Below, one piece after another: positions 32,401 to 41,982 of a DNA stretch of 64,000 nt. The DNA is taken from positions 992,001 through 1,056,000 of the forward strand of contig JAQFWX010000007.1 of the NCBI GenBank assembly GCA_027605045.1, in the 5' to 3' direction. The notes beneath the pieces were generated by a model that was not told the DNA's origin, did not search any database, and saw only the letters and a list, made by a program, of their open reading frames with translations. This DNA is from Phallus indusiatus (lineage: Eukaryota > Basidiomycota > Agaricomycetes > Phallales > Phallaceae). Both the position numbers and the translations under genes were made by a program. Position 1 is the stretch's first letter. Every line of letters begins with the position of its first letter.

Positions 32401-32587
32401 TATTAATACAACAATGAAAGTTATCAAGGGAGATGACCAATCGCTTGAAAACCGTGTCACCAATGCTGTGCGCAAGTTGCAGGTTTTACGGAATTCCATG
32501 AATCTTGCATCCAGTTTTATGCAAAGCAAGTTGATAACTCTTCATGCTTTTGAATGCTTACTCACTTACTTATTCCAGCGTAACTGA
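29428..32587 (+). CDS. Multi-exon gene of unknown function, split by nested LTRs
   Basis: ATG at 29428. Exon 1 encodes a Ser/Pro/Asp-rich, probably disordered region (SPDSPDSNPNISAYSQ, then an acidic SEDDEVSDLPE), then KLADQREMVMTISQEYNLSP. Later exons encode LHNYSRF-type and aromatic segments: NYSRFNIPKDYIESTLV, FAIRNAIPPWRLARDLV, LIMTGDFWPDIEIFLLY. Introns such as GTGCGT...TTAG and GTATGT...ATAG are typical. A 1.4-kb block of nested LTRs separates YIRKR from SNIPNAYPEEMY; the frame joins when it is removed. The last exon (32290-32587) ends VRKLQVLRN...LFQRN then TGA. One junction near 30060-30120 does not fit cleanly, so it may be a pseudogene. The family is not recognised; its proximity to the 13966 gene suggests a shared transposon origin, unproven. 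Confidence 0.5.
30956..31993 (+). mobile_element. Solo LTR, family 3, middle of three nested LTRs
   Basis: Starts TGTCAGGGTACGTCCC, ends CGTGCCCTAACA, with duplication GGTTC (30951-30955 and 31994-31998). Split by the family 4 LTR. Almost identical to the copy at 10944-11338. Confidence 0.95.
31031..31668. mobile_element. Solo LTR, family 4, innermost of three nested LTRs (638 bp)
   Basis: Starts TGTCAAGATCGGTGC and ends CGGAACGTGACA with the duplication CCTAC (31026-31030 and 31669-31673). It shares GGACTTGGCTTCAGCTTATG with the family 5 LTR and its 3' half with 9712-10278. It is the youngest of the three insertions. Confidence 0.93.
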
Positions 32588-32876
32588 AAAGCCTGCTTCT
32601 CATAGTCAATTTTCGAATTCTTTCTCCACCATTCCTTGAATCTATCCAAACACTCTTTTATATTCAGTTTCTGTTTAATCTTTTCATCTCAGTCAGATTT
32701 CGGATTCCTTCTCACATCATTCCTTCCATTTATCCATACATCCACCCACTCTTTTAATTCAATTTCTGTTTAATATTCATCGCTATATTGGACTTTATAT
32801 GCTACATTCTTTTAATCACTGGATATACGTACGAGATCTTGATTTTAATGCATTTTTCTGCAAACTCGGCAACCTA
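32588..32876. other. Downstream region without a gene
   Basis: AT-rich 3' flank of the gene ending at 32587. It contains an imperfect duplication (TCTGTTTAAT and CATTCCTT blocks near 32625-32780). Nothing else was seen. Confidence 0.4.
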
Positions 32877-33152
32877 TGCTTTCAAATTGGTTTGATTCCG
32901 TGGTTATAAAATTTGCTTCCGGTCGGAGCCTCAAGCTCTTCACCGGCACAGAAGCCGTGCCGAAACTTGGCCGAAACTCGAAATTAGGCGACCTTTTTTA
33001 AGTGGCAAAATGCCAGCACGACGCCACGCAATCAATCCTGAGTTCAAGTGCCGAAATGGCGCTACGAACGGGGGTAAACAGTACTATATGGGTAGCGAAT
33101 CGCTACTTCATCTTTTTTGCCATTAATGGCGCTTTTCCTCCCTGGGCGTGTA
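32877..33152 (+). repeat. Dispersed repeat, inverted partner of 10551-10850
   Basis: See the partner. Both copies share CCGTGGTTATAAAATTTGCT and GCGCTACGAACGGGGGTAAA. No duplication or terminal inverted repeat could be defined, so the class is open. Confidence 0.75.
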
Positions 33153-33209
33153 ACTAACTGCTTAGGGACTACCCTGCACTGATTTTGATGCATCGTCGGA
33201 CCCTGCCCT

Positions 33210-33922
33210 TAGCCTCGGAACCAGGCTATTACTTACGTCACCCGCCTCGTTGCCCTTTTAGGACACCTTGAAGGCGAGTTTCCTCCAGTAATAGCCTGGT
33301 CCAAACCTCATTGGCACCCCTGGTGACACCCTGAATGTGACTCGTTCGGGGTCTTTTCGATTAGTAATACATCTTTTTGGTTGTCTTTTGCAAGTCCTTT
33401 GGAGGAAGTAACATGTAGACAAAGGACTTAGAGCCGTTTAAAATTGAATAGCATCTAGTTTTATCACTTGGGCATTCATATATAAGGTTTTTTTTCTCCA
33501 TCCACAGTCAGAATTCAGTGGTCAATGCGAGGACAATTCTCAACGCTCGATTTTCATGCGTTGATTACGTATTCCAAATTAAATTCCGCAACAAATGTGA
33601 TTACTACTTTTGTCTGGTGTGCAACTTATTTCTCCGGCTCTTGTTTTGCGATTTTTATACCTCAGACAAGCTGATCCATGTACTTTAGAAATATGCTTCT
33701 TATTAACATTAAATCTGCCTAACAATTGTGGAAATTTGCTATATTCCAAGCTTTCTCATATGTATTACTAATCGAAAAGACCCCGAACGAGTCACATTCA
33801 GGGTGTCACCAGGGGTGCCAATGAGGTTTGGACCAGGCTATTACTGGAGGAAACTCGCCTTCAAGGTGTCCTAAAAGGGCAACGAGGCGGGTGACGTAAG
33901 TAATAGCCTGGTTCCGAGGCTA
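33210..33922. mobile_element. MULE-like element with 163-bp perfect inverted repeats (713 bp)
   Basis: The first 163 bp (33210-33372) and the last 163 bp (33760-33922) are perfect inverse copies by eye, starting TAGCCTCGGAACCAGGC. The 9-bp duplication CCCTGCCCT flanks it (33201-33209, 33923-33931). Long inverted ends with a 9-bp duplication are the hallmark of Mutator-like elements. The 387-bp centre has no transposase, so it is non-autonomous. Perfect arms indicate recent insertion or gene conversion. Confidence 0.92.
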
Positions 33923-33974
33923 CCCTGCCCTAGGTCTTGGCTGGCCGAATGCGACCACTTCACTGCACTCCGGA

Positions 33975-34045
33975 AACTCGCCCATAAGTTGTCCTAAAAG
34001 GGCAACAGGGCGGGTGACGTAAGTAATAGCCTGGTTCCGAGGCTA
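33975..34045. mobile_element. Second, diverged MULE inverted-repeat end
   Basis: AAACTCGCCCATAAGTTGTC and then GGCGGGTGACGTAAGTAATA up to GGTTCCGAGGCTA repeat the outer end of the neighbouring MULE with several differences. Its partner end was not found. It abuts the truncated PP2C-like exon. Confidence 0.75.
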
Positions 34046-34050
34046 GAACA

Positions 34051-34245
34051 TTGCTATCCTGCGAAAAAATCATAGGCCACTCCTTAATATCTTCCACGCA
34101 CATTGATAATATTGCTGATGGGGTGATTCGTAACATCTTGTTTGGTCTGGACGATCTTCGCATGGCCGAGGAGACTATGGCTACAATGGAAAAAACTGAG
34201 TATTTACGGGACGACATGTCTCTTGTTGTGATCCATATTGTTTAG
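34051..34245 (+). pseudogene. PP2C-type phosphatase C-terminal fragment
   Basis: The frame HIDNIADGVIRNILFGLD then YLRDDMSLVVIHIV and stop resembles the last 50 residues of PP2C phosphatases of the mitochondrial pyruvate dehydrogenase phosphatase type (pattern N-A-x3-IRNALGG-D ... Y-RDD-[IS]-xVxVI). RDD supplies the metal-binding aspartate. The AG at about 34074 could be the acceptor of the last exon. The rest of the gene is absent on the left, where MULE ends lie, so it is probably a truncated relic. Confidence 0.5.
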
Positions 34246-35015
34246 TATGCTTTCTCGTAGTGTGCAGATTAGTTCATAGTTTCCATGAGGGTTTCCTCAT
34301 ATGTTGGTTTATGTGCGCTACTATATTACTCCATTTCGGCGTATTTGCATTAATATTCTAAGTCTGTAACTCTCAGCACAATTTCTTTGAAATGACGGTT
34401 TAGATCCAGGGGGGGTACGAGGTCCGTGCGAAAACTCTAGATAGCTGTGGGTTCAGTATGCCTGTTTGTCGTACCGCAAAGCGGACTGTGCAATAACGCA
34501 GATGGGGGTAAATTAAGAACGTAAGTTGCCAGTGTCCAATCTCAAGCATGGGTGGACTTGTACCTTTGTCCAACCACTCAGCCAAAACTAAGATATTAGA
34601 ATGATCCTCAATCGCCTGGATTTAGATAGCCAAACGTTGCCGAAAGTTTCATCAAAAGAACAAGTCATTCTGGTGAACGTTAGTGCAACTCAGTTACGGG
34701 GATGAACAGAGCAACGCCTTGTAAAAACGGAGAGAATAGCTACACAGGAAAGAAAGATCAACCCGAGTTTTCAGCTTGATTGAGAAGAAAAAACAAACCT
34801 GATCTCTGAACTTTACGGCGCGCCGTACAACTCAGAGCGCTTTCTTGGCAAGAAAGCGAGAATCTCGGAAATGGACACCACGTTAAAAAGAGCTTATATA
34901 GACTTGTCCAAAGCGTAAATTAGGAAATGCTTCTCTTTTCACAAGCTTGACCGCGCGAAGAGTCAGTTTCGCTCGCGGGTCGGAGTTTGAAGAATCCTGT
35001 TTCTTGGCCCTTCAT
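34246..35015. other. Upstream region of the RRG7-like gene
   Basis: No credible gene. It contains CGGCGCGCCG (around 34816) and is the likely promoter region of the RRG7-like gene. Confidence 0.35.
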
Positions 35016-35762
35016 ATGCTTAGCAGACGTATAGTGACGCGGTCGACAAGCACGCTATCGACGGTATTCCGAGGAAATGCATTCGAAGAAAAATCAGTCA
35101 AAGTGCTTGAAAAACTTTCAATGTCCTTGATGAAAGTAGGCGGAAGGTCTGACGGAGGTGTTGATCTACAAGGATGGTGATATGTTCCTGTCTCGCAAGG
35201 ATCGGCTAGCGCGGGTCATCTAAAGCAAGAGCGGGACAAGACCCTGCCCATTTCAGCATCGACATCAATTCTGACATGGAAAGCACCCGATGGGACAACT
35301 AGACGTCGATACCGCGTCTTAGGACAATGCAAAGCCGAACAGAAAAAAGTCGGACCAAGATATGTTCGCGAACTTGAAGGCGTCCTCGGTCGATATGAAC
35401 AATCCAGTGTAGTCGGTATACTCGTCTCGGAATTTACTCGTTCCGCGTTATTGACAGCTTATTCCTCGAAATACCCGTTGTTTTTGCTACGATTACCCCC
35501 ACCTGAAGAACCTGAAGTTGCAGAACATGTTCCAGGAGAAAGAGATAGTATTTCTGAACCTCTGGAGATTGGTTCGGCAGTTTGGAATCCCGCTTTGGGT
35601 GCGAATTATGGTCTTTTTAATGGAGAGCTCGAGATTCTTTGGGAACGGTCAGTTCACTCTGCGCAAGGACGTCCGGTTTTGTGGCGAAGGGGTAGAGAAA
35701 TTGAAGGATGGATGCCACCAGAGGATGATGCGTCTTCTTATCAAATCGATGGAACATCATAA
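35016..35762 (+). pseudogene. RRG7-like mitochondrial protein (DUF2034), one in-frame TGA
   Basis: RRG7 family proteins are needed for respiratory growth in yeast and have a restriction-endonuclease-like fold. ATG at 35016 starts an Arg/Ser-rich, acid-free leader (MLSRRIVTRSTSTLSTVF) typical of mitochondrial import. Then FEEKSVKVLEKL, VGGRSDGGVDLQGW with the catalytic Asp, and later LGQCKAEQKKVGPRYVRELE with the Q-x-K motif. A TGA at 35178-35180 follows DLQGW; the same frame continues YVPVSQG to the stop at 35760-35762. I tried introns that would skip the stop; none keeps phase and the catalytic Asp. The neighbouring residue is Trp in the motif, so TGG to TGA is likely. Either a young pseudogene, a sequencing error, or recoding. 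Confidence 0.7.
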
Positions 35763-35954
35763 TTGAAGGAAATCGATATGTAGCTAGCAATTTCAACCTT
35801 TCTCAGCCATCGTCTTGCATTTCATAACGTATGCCTTTCAAGTTCTCGCTGATTTCGTTGTGCAGCGCTAAATTTAAACTCTTATAGATAATTTACCGGA
35901 TTAAGTATAAATAATACAAGTGTACAAACTATATCAAAAATACCAAAAACAATA

Positions 35955-37449
35955 TCACATATCACTTGTATCCCTAACTAACCTCAAACCTGTTCGCAAC
36001 CTAACACCACGCTCTTTGCAAACAGAACTCAGAACCGGGACAGGATCCTTGGAGTTTATGATCAACTGTGAAAGGGCTTGTAAACTGGAATAATGAAGAC
36101 CGGCACTCCACTTTTTCTCTACCGTTCCCATATCAGGTGTGACGGTGAGCCCACCTACTTCCACTAGTTTCAATTTATCAGCTTTAAAGGAGCCGAAAAG
36201 GGAAATATCATAAACTCCGTTTGGAATATGGAGATGTTCTAGATTTATAAAGTGAAAGGGATTGGAACCGCAATAAAAAACGTCATGAAATGTGATGTTG
36301 CTATTTATCGGATGAGATCCACTGATTCTATTTGTACGTTGGAAGGCACGTAGAATCAATGTTCGGAGCGTGTGTTGACAGGAGCTACAAAGTAGGGCGA
36401 TGGCTTTCATTATGACAGCATTATTGTAGCTGACACCCAGATCGAGTATTAGTAGGTAGGTGCGTTTACCCGTGCTAGATGAAATATTCCAAGACAAATT
36501 TCCAGAATAGGACAGATCGTCAAAACTAAGAATGCGTAGAGATTTGGGTAGAATAACTTTGGCGGCTGTATTTGGCAACTCCTGAGCTCTGGTCGTTAAA
36601 GTGATATGAAGATATTCGAGTCTCTCCAACTCGCCAAATGCACGACCGAAGACTTGAAGAGGTGTGGGATCTAACAGATTCAGCGATTTGAGGTTGGTGG
36701 TCTTTGATAAAGCTTTCGTGATAAATCCGTTAAATGGGCTGGGTAGAGATGACGGTACTATGGGGACAAGAGAGCTTGTGAACCTGATAGCGACGTGTGA
36801 TGCTGAAGAGCACATTTTCACCAGGTTTGCCACGTTCTCTTGCCACGATGCCCACTGGCAAGCTGGGTCAGTGGGTCTATATTTCTGAGCGGTTTTTCTG
36901 TAAAGGAGTTCGCGATGAGGAGATTGTGTTGGATGGGAAGAGGAAGCCGGTTCATTGAAACCGATAAAACACCCGCGTCGACGACTCCGATCATTTGAGG
37001 GGGGTGCTGCCCCGTTAATGGGCGCTGGTTCTGAAATCAAGGGACGGGGTCTTCGAGGATTACCAGCGCTGCATCTGAACTCTGGAAACGAAAAATCCAA
37101 GCGCGATACTACTGAAGCAAGTTCACGACCGACATCATTGCTCCTGAAAAGTTTGATCAGGCCTTGGAGCGCCTCAATTGTATGGACTTGGAGATCTTCA
37201 AAAAAGACATGTCTCGCGTTTAGACGCCATGATTTAGACACTGAGGCAAGACAGCGATATATATTGAGTCTACTTTGCAGCTTCGAGATGACAAATTCGC
37301 ACAATGGGGGATGTGAAATATCGGTTTTCGCTGCGTAAACGTCTTGAAAGATTGTGCGCCTGTTACATCATATAATATTAGTGTAAAGTCAGAATACCGA
37401 AATGCAAGAGAACATACCACAGTTCAAATGGTAAATCTATCCTAGTCAT
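35955..37449 (-). CDS. F-box protein with LRR-like C-terminus (intact)
   Basis: Two exons: 37449-37418 and 37359-35955, with a 58-nt intron (GTATGT...ACAG), giving about 478 residues. The start MTRIDLPFELW is the classical F-box opening, continuing RTIFQDVYAAK and YRCLASVSKSWRLNARHVFFEDL. F-box proteins join a substrate to the SCF ubiquitin ligase through Skp1. The rest is irregular leucine-rich repeats (LKSLNLLDPTPLQVFG, LRILSFDDLS, LRTLILRAFQ, LEHLHIPNGV), likely the substrate-binding part. It is a diverged founder-type relative of the F-box copies at 46-64 kb, with the same exon 1 length of 32 nt. No sign of damage. Confidence 0.85.
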
Positions 37450-40169
37450 GGTTCGAAAAAGGGATGTGTCAGTGTTCACGTGTCCATCAGTGCCAATCAG
37501 GAATCTGACCCAAGAGGCTGTGTCGCGCCCTCCAATCGAACCACAAACTCAACAGTGGCAGAGGCGCGCAAATGCTGGTCAAGGACCACGGTATCAGTCA
37601 TCTCCTTCAATGGACGGCGACAAACTGACTTTCTCACAGACACAATGCGATCTCCGAAAATGAGGACTCAGCTGAACTTGACATTACGAAAGAGGCCTTG
37701 TGATGTACTTCAGTGCAACAGTCAAAGAATGGAAGACCCTTACGCTAGTAATAACCCCATCTATATCGAAAAATACGCATATACCTTACTGTACACGTGA
37801 ATCTAGGCCTGATTATTACCTTCGTGACTGTTTAAATGGTTATCATTCTCAGGGGAGTGATCTTAGAAGGCTGTGCTCGTTGTTATGTACGAGCATATTA
37901 GGACGTTCCACTGGCAGTTTAAAACTTCCTCACGCACCTTGTTATTTTTTTTGCGGCCTTCGGGGCCATGTTTCAATTGGTTGTTTGGATAAATTTCTCG
38001 GTTGTTCAACCACTCTGCTGGAATTGTATTGCCACCTGAGTTTAGGTTATCTAATAGATTTTTCTCATGAATCAGTTTGCTATTTTGTATTCGTAATCTC
38101 CATAACAGCGCCATGTGTGCCTATCTGTTCTCAAATCAGCTACATCATGGCTTACCTATATGATTATCACGGTTTGAGAGCGATAATTCGAAGTTGATGA
38201 TGTCAACATGATCTGTGAAAATGGGCAGAGACGAGCCTGTGATCGGGGCGTAACAAGGCGTAACAAGATTCCGAGAATGTTAAATTAATGCAACCTTATT
38301 TTCATACTCAATTTCTCATGCACGTTTATAAAAGAGCCAACCCGGAGGCTACCCGACTAACCAACTTTTTCACACCATTGATCATCGCTATACACGCTTA
38401 TACACATCTCGCAGCGTATGTGAACTTCTCGCTTATCAGCCATCAGGAAGGTAAATCATGAAACCATCCGATCTCGGTGTTCTTCGCCTGGCCGTCGCAT
38501 CTCATCCTATCACATCATGGTGGATTTAAGTCATGTGCGCGGCGAAAGTTGAGCGAGATTACGAAGAAGTGTTGGAAGTGTAAATGTCAATCCGTTGTCA
38601 GGGACGGAGAGGAGTACAAGAGTTCGCGAGATAAAAAGCGTTCGTGAGAAAGAGATTGGCGGGAGGTAAACGTCTTGATTGCTGGCGAGCGTGAATTTGA
38701 CAATGGAGACAGGCATCAAACCATATAAATTTAGGCCATACCTTTTTTTAATTACATTAGGGCGGAAAATAAATGATTTTTTTAACAGATGGTGTGTTGC
38801 CATAATGGACTATGTATACTTTTCAAGGTCGTTTCAATAAACGAGATAAGAAAAAATGAAACACAACAGAAGAGGATCGTAATCGTAAGATTTGAACAAA
38901 TCCACTCAAAGCGGATATGCAAAATGATTCAAGATAATCAACTTCAGCTTGTTGAAGTATACGGAGATGAAGAGACAGCAAGACACTAGGGATGCTGAGG
39001 TCGCCAAAACTTCTGCCGTCCCCATTCCGTTGCTTTACTTGCATCAGACGAGGACGACATTGACATAAGTCAGTTATGATGTCGCCGGCAAGACACCCTT
39101 GAGTTTTGGCTATATCTTCGCTTTCTTTTCAAAGAGTACTCGGAAAGACGTTCTGATGACTTGGAAAGTAGAAGGTTTTCCTGTTAGTAGACTAAGTGAA
39201 TTGCACTATCGAAAATTGAATTACCGCCGTAGAACTTTTACACAAGTACGTGTCCAGCAGTGCCCAGGCTATGTGTTCGACTCTCATGAATACAATAAAT
39301 ACTAGGTTATGAACAATGTTGCCGCCGAGTTGTCGCGTTCTAAATGTAAGGAATAGAATTTTATACCGGCCAGACGAAGATTTTGACGAGAAGAAACTAT
39401 AAATTTTACGCTTCGCGGAGTTTGAACGTTTGAACAATGACGGCGTTATCACGTGAACGTCCGTGAATAAAATTTGAAGCGAAACAACCTGAAACAACAT
39501 GGAAGCACTGAACAACCTCAAATGGACTGTGGGACTGGGTGGGACTGTGGAGCAAAAGCAATGCATGCAAAGATTCAGGTAAACGTAAGAAGAATAGATG
39601 ATATCTGATGAACTAATTTTCAGATGCGCATGCCATAGAAGTGTAACTCAAAACCAAAAGCGGAAGTTGTAAAAAGGCTGAAAGAGACAAAATTGAGCTC
39701 AACTGGGACCGTACGTGATATTTCTTGTCCTAAAGGAGCTCTCGGCTTTGCTGTCCTGGCTGGACTGGTCCCAAGCACATGGGAAGTTGTTGGAATCCCA
39801 GGCACGATGGTGTAGCGGACGCACAAAGGTGTAGTCTACAAGCGCTGTGACTAGCTACTATATACAGGAGGAGTAACTCATATTCCAACAGAAGTTTCTG
39901 TTTTGCTATGTGTAATACAGCCCAATTGATTGTAAGTCCTCTAGACCTTCCTCGCTTTCATATTGCGCCATGTGCGGTATACTCGCACATGAGATGACAT
40001 CTCGGCACCTTAGAAATCGAAGACCAGTATTGTTCCATTTAACTCAGCCTCTATAGATCCAATTCGTTCTAAACTTCACAGCTGTTTATCGATAATTCAG
40101 TCACATTCTCTAGTGGCGATTCGCGAATATAATCTCAGGCTGCTATGTACGTATATCAAATCATCATAT
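37450..40169. other. Intergenic, no firmly supported gene
   Basis: Several open frames of 60-165 codons on both strands (for instance 37700-38197 plus, 38531-38803 minus, 39192-39566 minus) have no motif, no splice chain and no copy elsewhere in the window. The T-rich sequence and Cys/Tyr-rich translations look non-coding. 38531-38803 (minus, VYLPPISFSRTLFISRTLVL) is the best candidate if any is real. Confidence 0.35.
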
Positions 40170-40770
40170 ACCAGTGCCATTGATTCAAGCCTTAGAAGTT
40201 GCAACCACCGCTTTATTACTATGGGTATTTTGCTCACGTTTCCCAGATAAGTATGTCGCCACATGACTCGTTTTATTTTTTTTATCGTCTAACCCCTTGT
40301 CAACAGTTAATATAGAAACTGTATATCTGGTCGTAAGCTCATTCACCACTGTCATTCGATGAAATCCGAACGAGAAATCGGCAGATATCGCTCAAGAGCT
40401 AACTGGGCTAATCTGTTCTACATAGTCACTCGTTATCTGCAGGCCTTTCCTTGCCGACTTCGTGTACGCTCAGTAATATCTGCCCCTCGGTCACTCCCGC
40501 ATATTTATTGTCGATTGGATCCTAAGAGCTTGTTCGCTAATATATTACTCCCTTAATCCGATTTGTTCATAATTACTAATATGTCAGATTTTTCTTGACA
40601 TAATTAGATTTGATGGAATCTTCAGTGCCAAAGCTTTCGAGGCGCCGTACACCTTTTCTTGGGTTGATTTGTACAGAGATATTGATAAGAAGAGGTAACC
40701 CAGAAACCCATTAATTTTGAACAGGTCCTGACTACCGTCAGCCATCGCGTCGCATGGCGGCTCTCACGAA
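40170..40770 (+). pseudogene. DUF6533-type membrane protein, partial copy 1
   Basis: Remnant exons: VATTALLLWVFC (40200-40250), the 17-nt microexon encoding KLYIWS (about 40317-40333), RYRSRANWANLFYIVTRYL (around 40390-40440), and the LICTEILI segment near 40665-40690. The first exon is degraded and everything after about 40770 is missing, including the acidic tail. It is the leftmost member of the array. Confidence 0.7.
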
Positions 40771-40795
40771 TTGATCAATTCTGATTGGGGCCCAT

Positions 40796-40907
40796 CAATG
40801 ATCTGCGTTTCGGCTTTAAAGCACATGCCTCCATCCTGAAACCTCCAGGGCGCTCCTAGAGTTTCAAGATGGGAGAGGTGCTTCAGAGCGAAAACCCAGA
40901 TCATTGA
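40796..40907. repeat. Long imperfect hairpin, about 48-bp arms
   Basis: TCAATGATCTG...ATCCTGAAAC pairs with GTTTCAAGATGG...CAGATCATTGA around an 18-nt loop, roughly 80 percent complementary. It could be a small foldback element or a small-RNA precursor. No target duplication was found. Confidence 0.7.
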
Positions 40908-41158
40908 TGACTGAGGGAAGTTTTTATCTAAATATAAACGGAATAGCCTGTAATTTATGCCGGTTAGTCAGCTTCCTATAAGATTGCTTCCCATCTGGAG
41001 ATTACTATCCGATACCGGTCGTTGTCCGAGTCAGACTGACAATCTACGAGTAACAACAGCGTATATGCGCCATCTCGTTACCAATTCCTTCGATTGCATT
41101 CCGAGTTATTCATCTCTCGCCTTTCCAAAAATGATCGTTGTGTAATAATCTGATTATT

Positions 41159-41385
41159 TTTTTTTTTTTTTAATGGAGCTAAGGTCAGTAAAGTATTTGG
41201 ACATAGTCCAGCATTCACGAACAGCTAGTGAATCACGCGTGGTGACCTGGGTGTAAACTGTGGGTGTTCCGATATCTCGATTGGCCAATGACGTAACGAA
41301 CAGGGGAAAAATGCATTTACGCACACCTCGTATTGAGGTAGTGTGGGACTCAGGGCGGGCGCCCTCTCGCAATACCCACTAAAAA
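41159..41385 (-). mobile_element. Poly(A)-tailed retroposon with 15-bp target duplication
   Basis: On the minus strand a 215-bp body ends in a run of at least 12 A. It is flanked by exact repeats of AATAATCTGATTATT (41144-41158, 41386-41400). A poly(A) tail plus a long duplication means insertion by LINE-type target-primed reverse transcription. The body is too short for a LINE gene and shows no clear A/B box pair; a SINE, a truncated LINE end or a processed RNA are all possible. Confidence 0.85.
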
Positions 41386-41982
41386 AATAATCTGATTATT
41401 GATATAAGGCAACTGCACGCGCCTGTGCGACTGAAACCAATGGTCGAATGGCTGTAACTGCTTAACTCAGTTCGATTCATTTCACTTCGATCTCTGCACT
41501 TTCCTACGACCTGTCTTCTTAGATGCTTCCCAGGGCCTCATTTACCAGAATCAGAACAGCCAAAAAAATGCAGAAGAGCCGAAAATAAACCAAATGTATG
41601 AATTCCGCTCACTCCGAACTCGTGATTGTCCCAAAAATCGAAAGGGCCTATTTAGGTCAATTACACCCGTGTAATGAATTAAAGCGCTAACCTGCACTAA
41701 CGTCGTTTGCTTTTTTTTTGATATAAAAAGAGATTAGCGCCTCGATTCATTAAGTAAGGCGGTTTCTGTTTAACCTTTTCACACTGTCGTTTTCGACATC
41801 ACGGTAATGAGATGATATCTCGGGCGATGTATCGTTTAAGCAGTAGCTCAACGTCAGTGATTGGGTTATCATCTCTGATGCTTCAGAGACAGAATCCAGA
41901 TCACAGATCAACGTCAGCAGTGAGCTTTATATACCTACAATCTGGGATGGTTTCATACATCTGCATTGACACTTGAGCCTCC

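Noticed and set aside
33210..33922. Inverted repeat as a hairpin small-RNA locus only
   Set aside because: The exact 9-bp flanking duplication shows that it is a transposon; small-RNA production is at most secondary.
35016..35300. An intron removing the TGA in the RRG7-like gene
   Set aside because: Possible GT...AG pairs (for example donor at 35177 with acceptor near 35251) break the phase or remove the catalytic Asp segment.
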